Positions 24,862 through 34,046 of a stretch of DNA of 64,000 nt are shown here, piece after piece. The DNA is from Brachybacterium sp. FME24 (GTDB lineage: Bacteria; Actinomycetota; Actinomycetes; Actinomycetales; Dermabacteraceae). Where the stretch lies: contig NZ_JABUXV010000004.1 of assembly GCF_014897705.1 (NCBI RefSeq), forward strand, positions 186,001 to 250,000, read 5' to 3'. The notes beneath the pieces were generated by a model, which was not told the origin of the DNA, did no database searches, and saw only the letters and a list, made by a program, of their open reading frames with translations. The translations under genes were made by a program, and so were the position numbers. Position 1 is the first letter of the stretch; the number at the start of each line of letters is the position of its first letter.

Positions 24862-25320
24862 TCAGGTCAGGTGGCCGGGGATGACCTGCCCGGCCGCAGG
24901 GGCCTCGCCGCCGTCGACCGTGTTCACCAGCGAGTGCGCGGCGCGGTCCACGTAGTCCCCGAGGGTCTCCGCATGCAGCGGCGCCAGGTCGAGGGAGTCG
25001 ATGGCCGCGCGCATGTGACGCAGCCAGGCGTCCCGCGCTGCGGGGGAGACGGGGAACGGCGCGTGGCGCATCCGCAGACGGGGGTGGCCGCGCTGTTCGC
25101 CGTAGGTCTTGGGACCTCCCCAGAACTGCTCGAGGAAGGTGCGCAGGCGCTCCTTGGCCCCGGTGAGATCCTCCTCCGGGTACATCGGCCGCAGCAGCGG
25201 ATCCTCGGCGACGCCCGCGTAGAAGCGGTCGACGAGCGCTGCGAAGGTGGCGTGGCCGCCGACGGCCTCGTAGAAAGAGATCTGAGCGGGCTGCTCGGGC
25301 TGAGCGGGCTGATTGGGCAC
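24862..25320 (-). CDS. glbO: Group II truncated haemoglobin (HbO)
   Basis: A 152-residue truncated globin. Characteristic residues are the phenylalanine-rich [21 protein letters not shown], the proximal histidine in RMRHAPFPV, and the Trp of helix G in RDAWLRHM that marks group II (GlbO). Such proteins bind oxygen and detoxify reactive nitrogen or peroxide species. The start GTG has GAGGA 6 nt upstream. It lies 16 bp behind mscS in the same direction and probably shares its transcript. Confidence 0.92.
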   Translation of the reverse strand: MPNQPAQPEQPAQISFYEAVGGHATFAALVDRFYAGVAEDPLLRPMYPEEDLTGAKERLRTFLEQFWGGPKTYGEQRGHPRLRMRHAPFPVSPAARDAWLRHMRAAIDSLDLAPLHAETLGDYVDRAAHSLVNTVDGGEAPAAGQVIPGHLT

Positions 25321-25336
25321 GGGGATTCCTCGGGGA

Positions 25337-26287
25337 TCAGGGCTGGGTGGTCTCGGAGAAGCGGGGCAGGGCGAAGGAGATGCCGGCCTCCGCGAAGGCG
25401 TCTCGAGCCCTGCCGCGCAGTTCGCGCTCCAGCGCCCACTGCTGGCCGGGGGCGGTCTGGATGATCACGCGCCGCTGGTAACGATTGCCGTCCATGTCGA
25501 GCATGCCGCTGATATCGGCCGGGGACTGGATGACCTCCGACCAGTGCTCGTCCTTGGACAGCTCCAGGGTGACCGACCTGAGCACCTTGGTGACTGCGTC
25601 GTCGTCCGCCTCGGCGTCGATGTCCAGGACCACCACGGCGTTGGAGAAGCCACGGGAGTAGTTGCCGACGCGGATGATCTCGCCGTTGCGCACGGTCCAC
25701 AGCACCCCGTCGATCCCGCGCACCTGGGTCACCCGCAGGTTGATCCCCACCACGGTGCCCTCGGCGTATTCGAGGTCCACGTAGTCGCCGACCGCGACGA
25801 TGTCCTCGAAGAGCATCACGATGCCGGCGACCACGTCCTTGATGATGGTCTGCGCGCCGATACCGGCGGCCAGCCCGATCACGCCGAGCGAGGCGATCAC
25901 CGGGGCGATGTTCACCCCGATCTTGTCCAGGATCATGACCAGCGCCACGGCCCAGATCATCAGGTGCGCCACATTGCGGGCGACGCTCGAGAGAGTCTCG
26001 GCCCGCTGCTCGCGTCGTGCCTGCGCGGCCTTCTGGGCGCGGGCGTCGCGCTTGACGACGGTGCCGGCGACGCTCGAGAGCTTCGTGCCGGAATCCGCCA
26101 TGGTGCGGAAGAAGCGGCGCAGCAGCCAGCTGGCGGCCACGCTGGCGAGGGTCGCGGCGATCAGGATCACGACGATCAGCACGCCGCTGCTGGCCAGCCA
26201 ACCCACCAGGGAGTCCACGAGGGTCAACGCCTCGTCCGTCCCGGGGTTGGCGAGAAGGGGTCCGATGTCGATGGGGTCCTCAGGCAT
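25337..26287 (-). CDS. mscS: Small-conductance mechanosensitive channel (MscS family)
   Basis: A 316-residue membrane protein. Two to three N-terminal transmembrane helices ([31 protein letters not shown]) are followed by the pore helix with the Gly/Ala-packed pattern [20 protein letters not shown] and the beta domain [25 protein letters not shown]. It releases solutes on hypo-osmotic shock. The start ATG has TAGGGT 6 nt upstream; the TAG of this hexamer is also the stop codon of the permease gene before it. Confidence 0.9.
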   Translation of the reverse strand: MPEDPIDIGPLLANPGTDEALTLVDSLVGWLASSGVLIVVILIAATLASVAASWLLRRFFRTMADSGTKLSSVAGTVVKRDARAQKAAQARREQRAETLSSVARNVAHLMIWAVALVMILDKIGVNIAPVIASLGVIGLAAGIGAQTIIKDVVAGIVMLFEDIVAVGDYVDLEYAEGTVVGINLRVTQVRGIDGVLWTVRNGEIIRVGNYSRGFSNAVVVLDIDAEADDDAVTKVLRSVTLELSKDEHWSEVIQSPADISGMLDMDGNRYQRRVIIQTAPGQQWALERELRGRARDAFAEAGISFALPRFSETTQP

Positions 26288-26296
26288 GGCCCGACC

Positions 26297-27331
26297 CTAA
26301 CGCCCGCCGGTGCGAAGAGTCTTCAGGGCGGGGGTCAGCAGCAGCCCCACGAGATAGAGGCCACCCAGCACGATCGTGATCACGCCGACGGGCAGTGTCG
26401 TCGGCAGGACGTGCTGGGCGACCAGGTCGGCGCCGCCCAACAGCACCGCACCCATGGCGGCGCTCGCACCGAGCGGGATCCCGGTGCCGTTGACCAGGCG
26501 CTTCGCGAGCTGTGGAGCGGACAGCGCGACGAAGGCGATCGGTCCGGACAGGGCAGTGACCGCAGCGATGAGCACGACCGCCAGCAGCAGGATGCGGCGT
26601 CGGGTGCGCTCGACCGCGACGCCGTGCATGGAGGCCAGATCGTCACCGAGCTCGAGTTGACGCATCAGGGGTACGCAGAGGACGAGGGCGGGGACCACGA
26701 GGAGCAGCAGGATCAGCACCGGCACGAGCCCGGCCCAGTCGATCAGAGACAACGTGCCGGCCCCCCACATGCTCGCGGCCATCGCGACCTCGTCCTGCAC
26801 CTGCAGCAGGATCCACACGTTGATCGCGTGCAGCATGGCCGAGATGGCGATGCCGACGACGATCAGCCGGAATCCCTGCACCCCGCCCCGTCGCGCCAGC
26901 AGGTACACGACGACAGCCGTGCCGAGTCCACCCGCCAGCGCGCCGACGATCGTCGTCGCCCCGCCGAGCACGCCGCTCACCGTCGGGCCCGCCACCAGAC
27001 TCAGCAGCAGAACCCCGGTGTACGCGCCGGTGGAGAAGCCCAGCACGTCGGGGGAGCCCAGAGGGTTGCGGGTCAGGGTCTGGAAGATCGCCCCCGACAG
27101 GGCGAGCGCGGCCCCGAAGACGATCGCAGCCAGCGCGCGCGGCAGCCGCCAGTGCAGCACGATGGTGCTCGCGAAGCCCCCGTCGCCCGCCAGCGCCCGC
27201 AGCAGGTCCCCGAGCCCCAGCGGGTAGTCGCCGCGGGAGAGGGAGACCAGGGTCAGGGCGAGGGCGAGCCCCACCAGCACCGCGACGACGACGGCATGGC
27301 GGGAGCGGCGCGCGGCGACCGTGGTGCTCAC
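26297..27331 (-). CDS. FecCD-type iron-siderophore ABC permease
   Basis: A 344-residue BtuC/FecCD permease with about ten transmembrane helices. Conserved segments include LPRALAAIVFGAALALSGAIFQTLTRNPLGSPD near the N-terminus and the C-terminal GPIAFVALSAPQLAKRL. It should pair with the permease encoded immediately upstream; start GTG and upstream stop overlap as GTGA. No ATPase gene follows: the next genes are mscS and glbO. Confidence 0.88.
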   Translation of the reverse strand: MSTTVAARRSRHAVVVAVLVGLALALTLVSLSRGDYPLGLGDLLRALAGDGGFASTIVLHWRLPRALAAIVFGAALALSGAIFQTLTRNPLGSPDVLGFSTGAYTGVLLLSLVAGPTVSGVLGGATTIVGALAGGLGTAVVVYLLARRGGVQGFRLIVVGIAISAMLHAINVWILLQVQDEVAMAASMWGAGTLSLIDWAGLVPVLILLLLVVPALVLCVPLMRQLELGDDLASMHGVAVERTRRRILLLAVVLIAAVTALSGPIAFVALSAPQLAKRLVNGTGIPLGASAAMGAVLLGGADLVAQHVLPTTLPVGVITIVLGGLYLVGLLLTPALKTLRTGGR

Positions 27332-28434
27332 AGCCCGCTCGCCCGACGCCGACGGACCAGGATGATCAGGACGGGCGCCCCGAGCAGAGCGCTGATGATG
27401 CCGACCGGGACCTCTCCGGGCCACCTCACCAGGCGGGCGATCACGTCGGCCAGCACCATGATCACCGCGGAGAGCAGTGCCGCCAGCGGCAGCAGGCGCG
27501 TCTGGTCCGGGCCCACGATCCACCGGGCGACGTGCGGGGCCATCAGACCGAGGAAGACGATCGGTCCCGCCAGGGCGGTCGCTGAGCCTGCCAGCAGGGT
27601 GATCGCCAGGACCATGAGGACCCGGGTGCGCTGCACGTTCGCACCGAGGGAGGCGGCCATGTCCTCCCCGAGGCCGAGCGTGTTCATGGGCCCGGCCAGG
27701 AGCAGGGCGAGGACCACGCCGATCGCGACCACCGGCAGCGCGGGCAGCGCGGTCTCCCAGCCGCGCTGCGAGAGATCCCCGCTCTCCCAGACCAGCAGGA
27801 TCGAGTACTCCCGGGGATTGGACAGGCGGAAGGCGGAGGTGAGGCCGGCCAGCACCGCGCCGAGCGCCACTCCAGCCAGGGTGAGGCGCTCGGGGGAGAT
27901 CGCCCCCGCGCCCAGGGTGCCGATCATGAACACTGCGAGAGTTGCGAGGAACGCCCCGACCAGGGAGGCCGCGACGAAGACGAGGGGTGAGGAGACTCCG
28001 AGCAGCACGATCGCGAGCACGACCGTGAAGGCCGCACCGGCGTTCACCCCGAGGATTCCCGGTTCGGCCAGTGGATTGCGCGTGAGCACCTGCATGAGCG
28101 CCCCGGCGAGGCCCAGAGCGGCGCCCGCGGCCACCGCGATCACGGTGCGCGGGAGCCGCAGATCGATGATCGCCGAGTAGTCCTGCACTGCGATGCCGAG
28201 GGCCTCGGCACGCTGCGAGGCGGACTGCCCCGAGCCCAGGTCAGTGGCAGCATCGAGCAGGATCCGGCTCACCGTCGCCGGGGGCACCAGGCGGGAGCCG
28301 AGGTACAGGCTCGCGGCGCTCAGCAGCACCAGGGCGAGCAGCGCGATGCTGACTGCGATGAGACGGCGTGGGCGCGCAGGAGCGCCGCCGTCGCGGTGAC
28401 GACGCAGGGCGGTCGTGGGTGAGCGTCCGATCAC
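27328..28434 (-). CDS. FecCD-type iron-siderophore ABC permease
   Basis: A 368-residue partner permease. Family segments are LRLPRTVIAVAAGAALGLAG and LTRNPLAEPGILGVNAGAA, with GPIVFLGLMAPHVARWIVG near the C-terminus. Together the two permeases form the transmembrane channel of a ferric-siderophore importer whose binding protein is divergently encoded at 28541. The start is GTG. A DtxR/IdeR-like box stands in the intergenic region, so expression is probably iron-repressed. Confidence 0.88.
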   Translation of the reverse strand: MIGRSPTTALRRHRDGGAPARPRRLIAVSIALLALVLLSAASLYLGSRLVPPATVSRILLDAATDLGSGQSASQRAEALGIAVQDYSAIIDLRLPRTVIAVAAGAALGLAGALMQVLTRNPLAEPGILGVNAGAAFTVVLAIVLLGVSSPLVFVAASLVGAFLATLAVFMIGTLGAGAISPERLTLAGVALGAVLAGLTSAFRLSNPREYSILLVWESGDLSQRGWETALPALPVVAIGVVLALLLAGPMNTLGLGEDMAASLGANVQRTRVLMVLAITLLAGSATALAGPIVFLGLMAPHVARWIVGPDQTRLLPLAALLSAVIMVLADVIARLVRWPGEVPVGIISALLGAPVLIILVRRRRASGL

Positions 28435-28480
28435 AATCTGCTTCCCGAAGGGCTGAAGGGCCTGTTCGCCCCGTACGAGG

Positions 28481-28499
28481 TAAGGGTAGCCTCGCCTCC
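28481..28499. promoter_or_regulatory. Candidate IdeR/DtxR iron box
   Basis: TAAGGGTAGCCTCGCCTCC matches the IdeR/DtxR consensus (TTAGGTTAGSCTAACCTAA) at about 13 of 19 positions, including the AGG..TAG.CT core. It lies between the divergent siderophore permease operon and binding-protein gene, where an iron-dependent repressor would be expected to act. Confidence 0.6.
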
Positions 28500-28540
28500 G
28501 GTCCGTCCGGGACCACCCTTCACCTCACGGAGCACCCACC

Positions 28541-29545
28541 ATGATCTCTCGCCGCAGCCTCTTCGCCGTCCTGACCGCCGGGTCCGGTCTCGCGCTCGCC
28601 GCGTGCAGCGGCTCCGACGCCGACAGCACCGGTGGCGCCTCCGATACTGGCGCCGAGACGGGGGACGGTGGATTTCCGGTCCAGATCGCCACCACCTTCG
28701 GCCCGGTCACCGTGGACGCCGCCCCGCAGCGCATCGTCGCACTGGGCTGGGGCGATGCGGAGACCGCGCTCGCGCTCGGCGTGCAGCCCGTCGGTGCCTC
28801 CGACTGGCTCGGCTTCGGCGGCGAGGGCGTCGGCCCCTGGGCCGATGGCCTGTACGAGGAGTCGCCGACGATCATCGAGACCCTCGAACCTTCGTACGAA
28901 GCGATCGCGGCCCTGACGCCTGACCTGATCCTCGATGTGAAGAGCTCCGGTGACCAGGAGCGCTACGACCGGCTCAGCCAGATCGCGACCACCATCGGTG
29001 TCCCCGACGGGGGCACGAACTACCTCACCACACCGGAGCAGCAGCTGGACATGATCTCCCGGGCGCTGGGTCGCTCGGACGGCGCCGAGGCACTGCAGCG
29101 CGAGCTCGACAGCGTCTTCGTCCAGGCCGCCGCCGAGCATGCCGACTGGGAGGGCAGGACGGTGGCTGCGGCCACCCGCACCTCCGAGGGCTGGGGCGCC
29201 TACATCGAGGGCACGGAGCGCGTGGAGTTCCTCGAGCGGCTGGGCTTCGTGCTCTCCCCGCAGATCGCCGAGCTGCCTGTCGGTGCCTCCGGGTTCTCCG
29301 TGGACATCTCCGCCGAGCAGCTCGATCTGCTCGACGCGGATCTCGTCGTGGCGTTCCCGATCTTCCTCGAGGCCTCCAAGATCACCGAGGACGCCCAGTG
29401 GAAGCAGATCCCGGCTGTGGCCGACGGCCGCTCCGTGGTCATCGACGGCGACCTGTCCTCGGCGTACTCCCTGGGTTCGGTGCTCTCGAGCACGTACGCC
29501 GTGAAGCAGCTGGTGCCTCTGCTCGAGGAGGCGCTCGGCGCCTGA
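28541..29545 (+). CDS. Iron-siderophore substrate-binding lipoprotein
   Basis: A 334-residue periplasmic-binding protein of the FecB/FepB class. The lipoprotein signal MISRRSLFAVLTAG ends in the lipobox LAAC near residue 21. The body has the typical TTFGPVTVDAAPQRIVALGWGDAETALALG opening and the closing repeat SSAYSLGSVLSSTYAVKQLVP. It should deliver ferric siderophore to the two permeases encoded divergently. GGAG 8 nt upstream supports the start, and the iron box lies in the shared promoter region. Confidence 0.88.
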   Translation: MISRRSLFAVLTAGSGLALAACSGSDADSTGGASDTGAETGDGGFPVQIATTFGPVTVDAAPQRIVALGWGDAETALALGVQPVGASDWLGFGGEGVGPWADGLYEESPTIIETLEPSYEAIAALTPDLILDVKSSGDQERYDRLSQIATTIGVPDGGTNYLTTPEQQLDMISRALGRSDGAEALQRELDSVFVQAAAEHADWEGRTVAAATRTSEGWGAYIEGTERVEFLERLGFVLSPQIAELPVGASGFSVDISAEQLDLLDADLVVAFPIFLEASKITEDAQWKQIPAVADGRSVVIDGDLSSAYSLGSVLSSTYAVKQLVPLLEEALGA

Positions 29546-29601
29546 CTCCGAGCCCCGAGAGGCCCGACGTCAGAGTGTCAGCGCATCACAGCATCAGGCC
29601 G

Positions 29602-32166
29602 TCACTCGACGTCCGCAGAGCGCACTCGCTCCTGGCGCGCCACCGTGTCGCGTCCCTCGATGACGATGCGGCGCAGCCCGAAGGGGGCCTCCTCGCCGTC
29701 GGCGAGCCAGGCGTCGGCGTCGTCCAGCACGTTCTGGTCCCCGTAGGAGGACGGGAAATAGCCCGAGACGATGCGGTGGGCGATCTCGTGCGAGCGCTCC
29801 TGCCAGACCTGCTGGATCACGGAGAAGTACGGCTGGCGGTACGGGGCGATCAACGAGTCGTCGACGACTCGGCGGAACCCCTGGATCACCGCAGTGATCG
29901 ACTCGTTGGCCAGGGTGTCCTTCTCGACGGTGCGGCGCCAGGCCTTCGCCTTGGACGCCTCCGTCGGCAGAGCGGCGCGTGCGGTCAGTGCGCTCTTGCG
30001 GCCGGACTGGGTGTCGTCCGAGGCGAGCTGCTCGTCGATCCCGGTGGCATCGATCCCGCCGAGGACGGCGAGGGAGATCACGAGCTTCCAGCGCAGATCG
30101 GTGTCGATCGTGCGGCCGGGCAGCTCGATGGCTCCCTCGAGCAGGCCCTCGAGGCTACGACGGTGCTGCTCGGTGCGGGCCAGTCGCGCGAACGTCTCCA
30201 CGAACTGGAGCTGGGCGTCGGAGCCTGCCTCAGCGGCCGTGGCGAGCGTCCAGACGGCGCTCGCGGCGGCCTCGGTGCGCATCTCCCGCTGGTCGGGGGC
30301 GGCGTAGGAGCCCGCGACGGTCTCCAGCTGCTGCAGCAGGGTGCGGACCACGGAGGAGGAGTCCTCCCCGGTGAGGTGGGCCAGCACGAGCGTCTGGAAG
30401 CGACGACTGGGAAGTTCACCGTCGCGCACCATGTCCCAGGCGGAGGACCACAGCAGGGTGCGGGCCAGCGGGTCGTCGAGATCCCGCAGATGGTCCATCG
30501 CCACCGCGAGGGAGGCGTCGTCCAGGCGGATCTTCGCGTAGGCGAGGTCCCCGTCGTTGACCAGCCACAGATCGGCGCGCTCCCCGGTCAGCTCCGGGAC
30601 CTCGGTGAGGGCGCCGTCGACGTCGATCTCCACCGAGGCGGAGCGCACGAGCCTTCCGTCCTGCACGGAGAAGCCGCCCACCTGCAGGCGGTGGGGGCGC
30701 AGGGTGCGGTGCTCCTCGGGAGCGGTCTGCTCGATCGCGAAGCGGGTCACCGCGCCGTGCGGGTCGTCCCCCTCGCGCTCGATCAGCGGGCGCAGCGTGT
30801 TCACACCGGCGGTCTGCAGCCACAGCTGCGACCAACTGCTGAGATCGCGGCCGCTGGTCGCCTCGAGCTCGACCAGCAGGTCCGTCAGCTCGGTATTTCC
30901 CCAGGCGTGCTTGGCGAAGTAGGCGCGCACCCCGGCGAAGAACTCCTCGCGGCCGACGTAGGCGACCAGCTGCCGCAGCACCGAGGCGCCCTTGGCATAG
31001 GTAATGCCGTCGAAGTTGGTCTCGACCGCCTCGAGGTCGACCATGTCGGCCACGATCGGGTGGGTCGAGGGCAGCTGGTCCTGCTGGTAGGCCCAGCCCT
31101 TCTCGGACAGGGCGAAGGTGGTCCAGGAGTCGGTCCAGCGAGTCACCTCGGCGCTCGCGAGCGTCGAGGCGTACTCGGCGAAGGACTCGTTCAGCCACAA
31201 GTCGTCCCACCAGCGCATGGTCACCAGGTCGCCGAACCACATGTGGGCGAGCTCGTGGAGGATCGTGAGATCGCGGCGTTCGCGCACGGCGTCGGAGACG
31301 TCGGAGCGGAACACGTAGGACTCGACGTAGGTGATGGCGCCCGGGTTCTCCATCGCGCCCATGTTGTACTCCGGCACGAATACCTGGTCGTACTTGCGGA
31401 ACGGGAAGTCCTGGTCGAAGGCCTCCTCGTAGAAGTCGATGCCGAGCTTCGTGATGTCGATGACGTTGTCCGCATCGACGTGCTCGGCGAGCGAGGCGCG
31501 GGCGAAGACGCCCATCGGCACGGTGCGGCCGTCGCGGGTGGTGATCTCGCCGGTGCCGCCCTGGTAATTGCCGGCGATGAGCGCGACCAGGTACGTGGAG
31601 ATCCGTTCGGTGGGCTCGAAGGCCCAGGTGGAGGTGCCCTCACGGTGCTCGAGAGGAACGGGCTGCGGAGTGGGGGCGTTGGAGATGACCCGCCAATGAT
31701 CCGGAGCGGTCACGGTCAGGCGGAAGGCGGCTTTGAGATCGGGCTGCTCGAAGCAGGCGAACATGCGACGGGCGTCGGAGACCTCGAACTGCGTGTACAG
31801 GTAGACCTCGTCGTCGACCGGGTCCACGAAGCGGTGCAGGCCCTCACCGGTGTTCATGTAGGTGCCCTCGGCGAGGATGCGCACGACGTTCTCGCCCTCG
31901 GCCAGGGCCGGCAAGCGCACTCGGGCGCCGTCGAAGCGGGAGGCCGGGTCAGGCAGGAGCTCGCCGTTGAGCTCGACCTCCTGCACGGTCTTCGCAATGA
32001 GGTCGACGAAGGTCTCCCGCGCCTCGCTCGCGGAGAAGCGGATGGTGGTCTCGGTGCGGAACGTCTCCGGGCCCGTCGTGAGGTCCAGACGGATGTCGTA
32101 GGAGTCGGTGCTGAGGAACGAAGCGCGGCTGCGCGCCTCGTTGCGCGTGAGGTTCTCGGATGCCAT
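29602..32166 (-). CDS. pepN: Aminopeptidase N (M1 family)
   Basis: An 854-residue zinc aminopeptidase. The exopeptidase motif is GAMENPGAITY, and the zinc site is HELAHMWFGDLV with the third ligand Glu in WLNESFAEY, 18 residues on. An ERAP1-like helical C-terminal domain follows. It trims neutral N-terminal residues from peptides. The start at ATG 32166 gives MASENLTRNEARSR, the usual actinobacterial N-terminus, with GGAG close upstream; the longer frame before it is not supported. It belongs to the same conserved backbone as glbO, rpiB and nei. Confidence 0.93.
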   Translation of the reverse strand: MASENLTRNEARSRASFLSTDSYDIRLDLTTGPETFRTETTIRFSASEARETFVDLIAKTVQEVELNGELLPDPASRFDGARVRLPALAEGENVVRILAEGTYMNTGEGLHRFVDPVDDEVYLYTQFEVSDARRMFACFEQPDLKAAFRLTVTAPDHWRVISNAPTPQPVPLEHREGTSTWAFEPTERISTYLVALIAGNYQGGTGEITTRDGRTVPMGVFARASLAEHVDADNVIDITKLGIDFYEEAFDQDFPFRKYDQVFVPEYNMGAMENPGAITYVESYVFRSDVSDAVRERRDLTILHELAHMWFGDLVTMRWWDDLWLNESFAEYASTLASAEVTRWTDSWTTFALSEKGWAYQQDQLPSTHPIVADMVDLEAVETNFDGITYAKGASVLRQLVAYVGREEFFAGVRAYFAKHAWGNTELTDLLVELEATSGRDLSSWSQLWLQTAGVNTLRPLIEREGDDPHGAVTRFAIEQTAPEEHRTLRPHRLQVGGFSVQDGRLVRSASVEIDVDGALTEVPELTGERADLWLVNDGDLAYAKIRLDDASLAVAMDHLRDLDDPLARTLLWSSAWDMVRDGELPSRRFQTLVLAHLTGEDSSSVVRTLLQQLETVAGSYAAPDQREMRTEAAASAVWTLATAAEAGSDAQLQFVETFARLARTEQHRRSLEGLLEGAIELPGRTIDTDLRWKLVISLAVLGGIDATGIDEQLASDDTQSGRKSALTARAALPTEASKAKAWRRTVEKDTLANESITAVIQGFRRVVDDSLIAPYRQPYFSVIQQVWQERSHEIAHRIVSGYFPSSYGDQNVLDDADAWLADGEEAPFGLRRIVIEGRDTVARQERVRSADVE

Positions 32167-32249
32167 GGGCTCCATCCTGCCACCCCTGCCGGCGATGCCC
32201 TCCCCAGGCACCCCGCTCCCACCGTCAACGGCCAGGTAGAGTGCTGAAC

Positions 32250-32291
32250 ATGCGTTCAACGGCACGTGCCGGGGGCAGGGTCGTGATCTGA
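32250..32291 (+). CDS. 13-residue leaderless leader peptide
   Basis: ATG 32250 lies 7 nt after TAGAGT (32237-32242), the same leaderless spacing used elsewhere in the window. The ORF reads MRSTARAGGRVVI and its TGA overlaps the ATG of the following hydrolase gene as TGATG. It may couple translation of that gene to a leaderless initiation event. A small palindrome TGAAC-ATGC-GTTCA (32245-32258) covers the start codon and could be an operator. Confidence 0.45.
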   Translation: MRSTARAGGRVVI

Positions 32292-33094
32292 TGCCTCTCC
32301 TCGAATCTGGTGACAGCAGCATCTACTACGAGACCCACGGCCAGGGGCCAGCACTGGTTCTCGTCCATGCGATCAGCGCCGGAGCGGGCATGTGGCGTGC
32401 GCAGATCGAACGCTTCGCGGTGGATCATCAGGTCATCGTGTTCGACGCCAGGGGCGTCGGTCGCTCGGGATCGATCCGTGGATGGCGGAAGATCCGCGAC
32501 CGCATGTCCGACGACCTTGCGCGCCTGCTCGACCACACCGGCCATCGGCGCGCGGCTGTGTGCGGTGTGAGCTTCGGTGGCGTGATCGCCCAGCATTTCG
32601 CTGCACGGCACCCGGACCGCGTGGAACGGCTGGCGATCGTCGACTCCTACAGCGACACCCGTCCACTCGCCCTCGGCCGCGCGCTGTGGCTCGTGTCCGT
32701 CTACGGCGGGGCGGTCTCGAATTTTCTGCCACCCCGGGTGCTGGCGCGGATCATGCGGCAGCAGTACCGACGCTGGCCGGAGGCCGCCGAAGTCCTCGCG
32801 GGTGCGGTGAGGAGCCTGCGCCCGCTCGATGCCTTCAAGACTCGCTGGGCGATCAACCTCGTCAACTATCTTCCGGCCCTGAACCGCGCCGACTATCCGG
32901 TGCTCGGCGTGGTCGGGGACAGCTCCTGGCCGCGATCGCAGACGTTCATGGAAGAGCTGGCTGCAGCCGTGCCCCGGGTGCAGCTCGTGCACGTCGCGGA
33001 TTCCTGCGATCCCACTCCGCTGTGCCGACCGGAGTTCTTCGACGAGATCCTCGCTGCCTTCCTCGAGGACGGGGTCCTTCCCGCTGCGTGGTGA
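32291..33094 (+). CDS. Alpha/beta hydrolase-fold protein
   Basis: A 267-residue alpha/beta hydrolase. The nucleophile elbow is GVSFGGVIAQHF (Ser near residue 96) and the oxyanion region begins LVLVHAISAGAGMW. Where active enzymes carry the catalytic His, in a GH-x-P-type loop near the C-terminus, this protein reads VADSCDPTPLCRPEFF with Asp in that position, so it may be inactive or use another residue. It follows a tiny leader ORF with a TGATG junction. Confidence 0.75.
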   Translation: MPLLESGDSSIYYETHGQGPALVLVHAISAGAGMWRAQIERFAVDHQVIVFDARGVGRSGSIRGWRKIRDRMSDDLARLLDHTGHRRAAVCGVSFGGVIAQHFAARHPDRVERLAIVDSYSDTRPLALGRALWLVSVYGGAVSNFLPPRVLARIMRQQYRRWPEAAEVLAGAVRSLRPLDAFKTRWAINLVNYLPALNRADYPVLGVVGDSSWPRSQTFMEELAAAVPRVQLVHVADSCDPTPLCRPEFFDEILAAFLEDGVLPAAW

Positions 33095-33142
33095 CGGCGG
33101 CCCCGGTGGCAGGACCGCCCCGCGGGCCGGGGCCCGCCCGGG

Positions 33143-33241
33143 ATGGACCGCATCGACGTGCTGGAGGATGGCAGGATCGGGGAGATCGGCATCCTCGAGG
33201 AGTTCGCCGAGCAGCTCCCGGGAGGAAGCGGCCGGTCGCAG
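33143..33241 (+). pseudogene. Possible 3' remnant of an ABC transporter gene
   Basis: About 33 codons read DRIDVLEDGRIGEIGILEEF, which resembles the end of an ABC exporter ATPase after the H-loop (DRIxVLExGRIxExGxxxEL). Nothing ABC-like precedes it and its own stop is missing, since the frame runs into the convergent DUF402 gene. It looks like a decayed fragment, but the match is short. Confidence 0.3.
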
Positions 33242-33895
33242 TCACCGCCGCGTGAGGTCGAGGTCCCAGGTGTAGTGCTCGGGCAGCGTCGGCAGCGGCC
33301 ATGTGGGATCGGGGAAGAAGTACTCGTACCCGGCGGAGAACGGGTAGGACCACTCGGCGATGTGCTGCTCGGCCTTCTGACCGGCGGCGCGGATCGAGGA
33401 GATCTCCTCGGCCGTGAAGTACCCGGTGCGTTCGGCGCCCTCGAGCTCGTCCTCGTCCTTGTAGTGCCAGTCCCGCCGCGGCAGCACGACGAGATCCAGG
33501 ACCAGGTCCCGAGTGCGCACGCCCTCGTCGGTGCGCTCGTACGGAGTCTCGAGGTTCACGTAGTAGCAGCCCAGGGAGCCGTCGTCCTTGTAGAACAACC
33601 AGACGGAGTAGGGCGTCTCGGGCAGCCCGATCATGAGGATGCCGTTGCCGGTCCACAGTTGTTTGGACTGCACACGGGGAGCGGTGAACATGCCCTCGTC
33701 ACCGGCGCGACGCAGCGCGGCACCGGATTCGAGGACAGGCAGGAGCACTTCGGTCCCGGGCGCGATCCAGATCGCGACGCCGCGATCATCGTCCAGCACG
33801 ACAGTGCCGGGGCGGACGGTGCGAGTGGGGTGCTGCTGGGTGTAGTAGGTCCAAGTCACCTGGTCGCCGGGCGACCAGCGCGGGGTGGAAGACAT
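33242..33895 (-). CDS. DUF402 domain protein
   Basis: A 217-residue protein of the DUF402 family (FomD / nucleoside diphosphatase-like fold). The characteristic segment is VWLFYKDDGSLGCYYVNLETPYERTDEGV, with acidic residues in DLVLDLVVLPRRDWHYKDEDEL that bind metal in structurally known members. Some relatives hydrolyse nucleoside di- and triphosphates. The start at 33895 has AGGA 8 nt upstream; the extra upstream frame is not used. It is a single gene convergent with the region after the hydrolase. Confidence 0.8.
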   Translation of the reverse strand: MSSTPRWSPGDQVTWTYYTQQHPTRTVRPGTVVLDDDRGVAIWIAPGTEVLLPVLESGAALRRAGDEGMFTAPRVQSKQLWTGNGILMIGLPETPYSVWLFYKDDGSLGCYYVNLETPYERTDEGVRTRDLVLDLVVLPRRDWHYKDEDELEGAERTGYFTAEEISSIRAAGQKAEQHIAEWSYPFSAGYEYFFPDPTWPLPTLPEHYTWDLDLTRR

Positions 33896-34046
33896 GGTGG
33901 TGATCCTGGCCGGATCGGCCTCCACGGACGCCCCGTACCAACCGGCCACCGGGCCGGGGCTGCACTGCCCGTGAAGGGGTAGGCGTATGGGGCGACCATA
34001 CCGCCTCCCACCCGGACGCACGGGCGGCGCGCCGGGTTCCTGGAGA

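Noticed and set aside
25313..28180. 955-codon plus-strand frame opposite mscS and the siderophore permeases
   Set aside because: Gln/Arg/His-rich antisense reading of well-supported membrane protein genes; no recognisable domain.
29398..32247. 949-codon plus-strand frame opposite pepN
   Set aside because: Shadow of pepN, which has HExxH and GAMEN motifs on the other strand.
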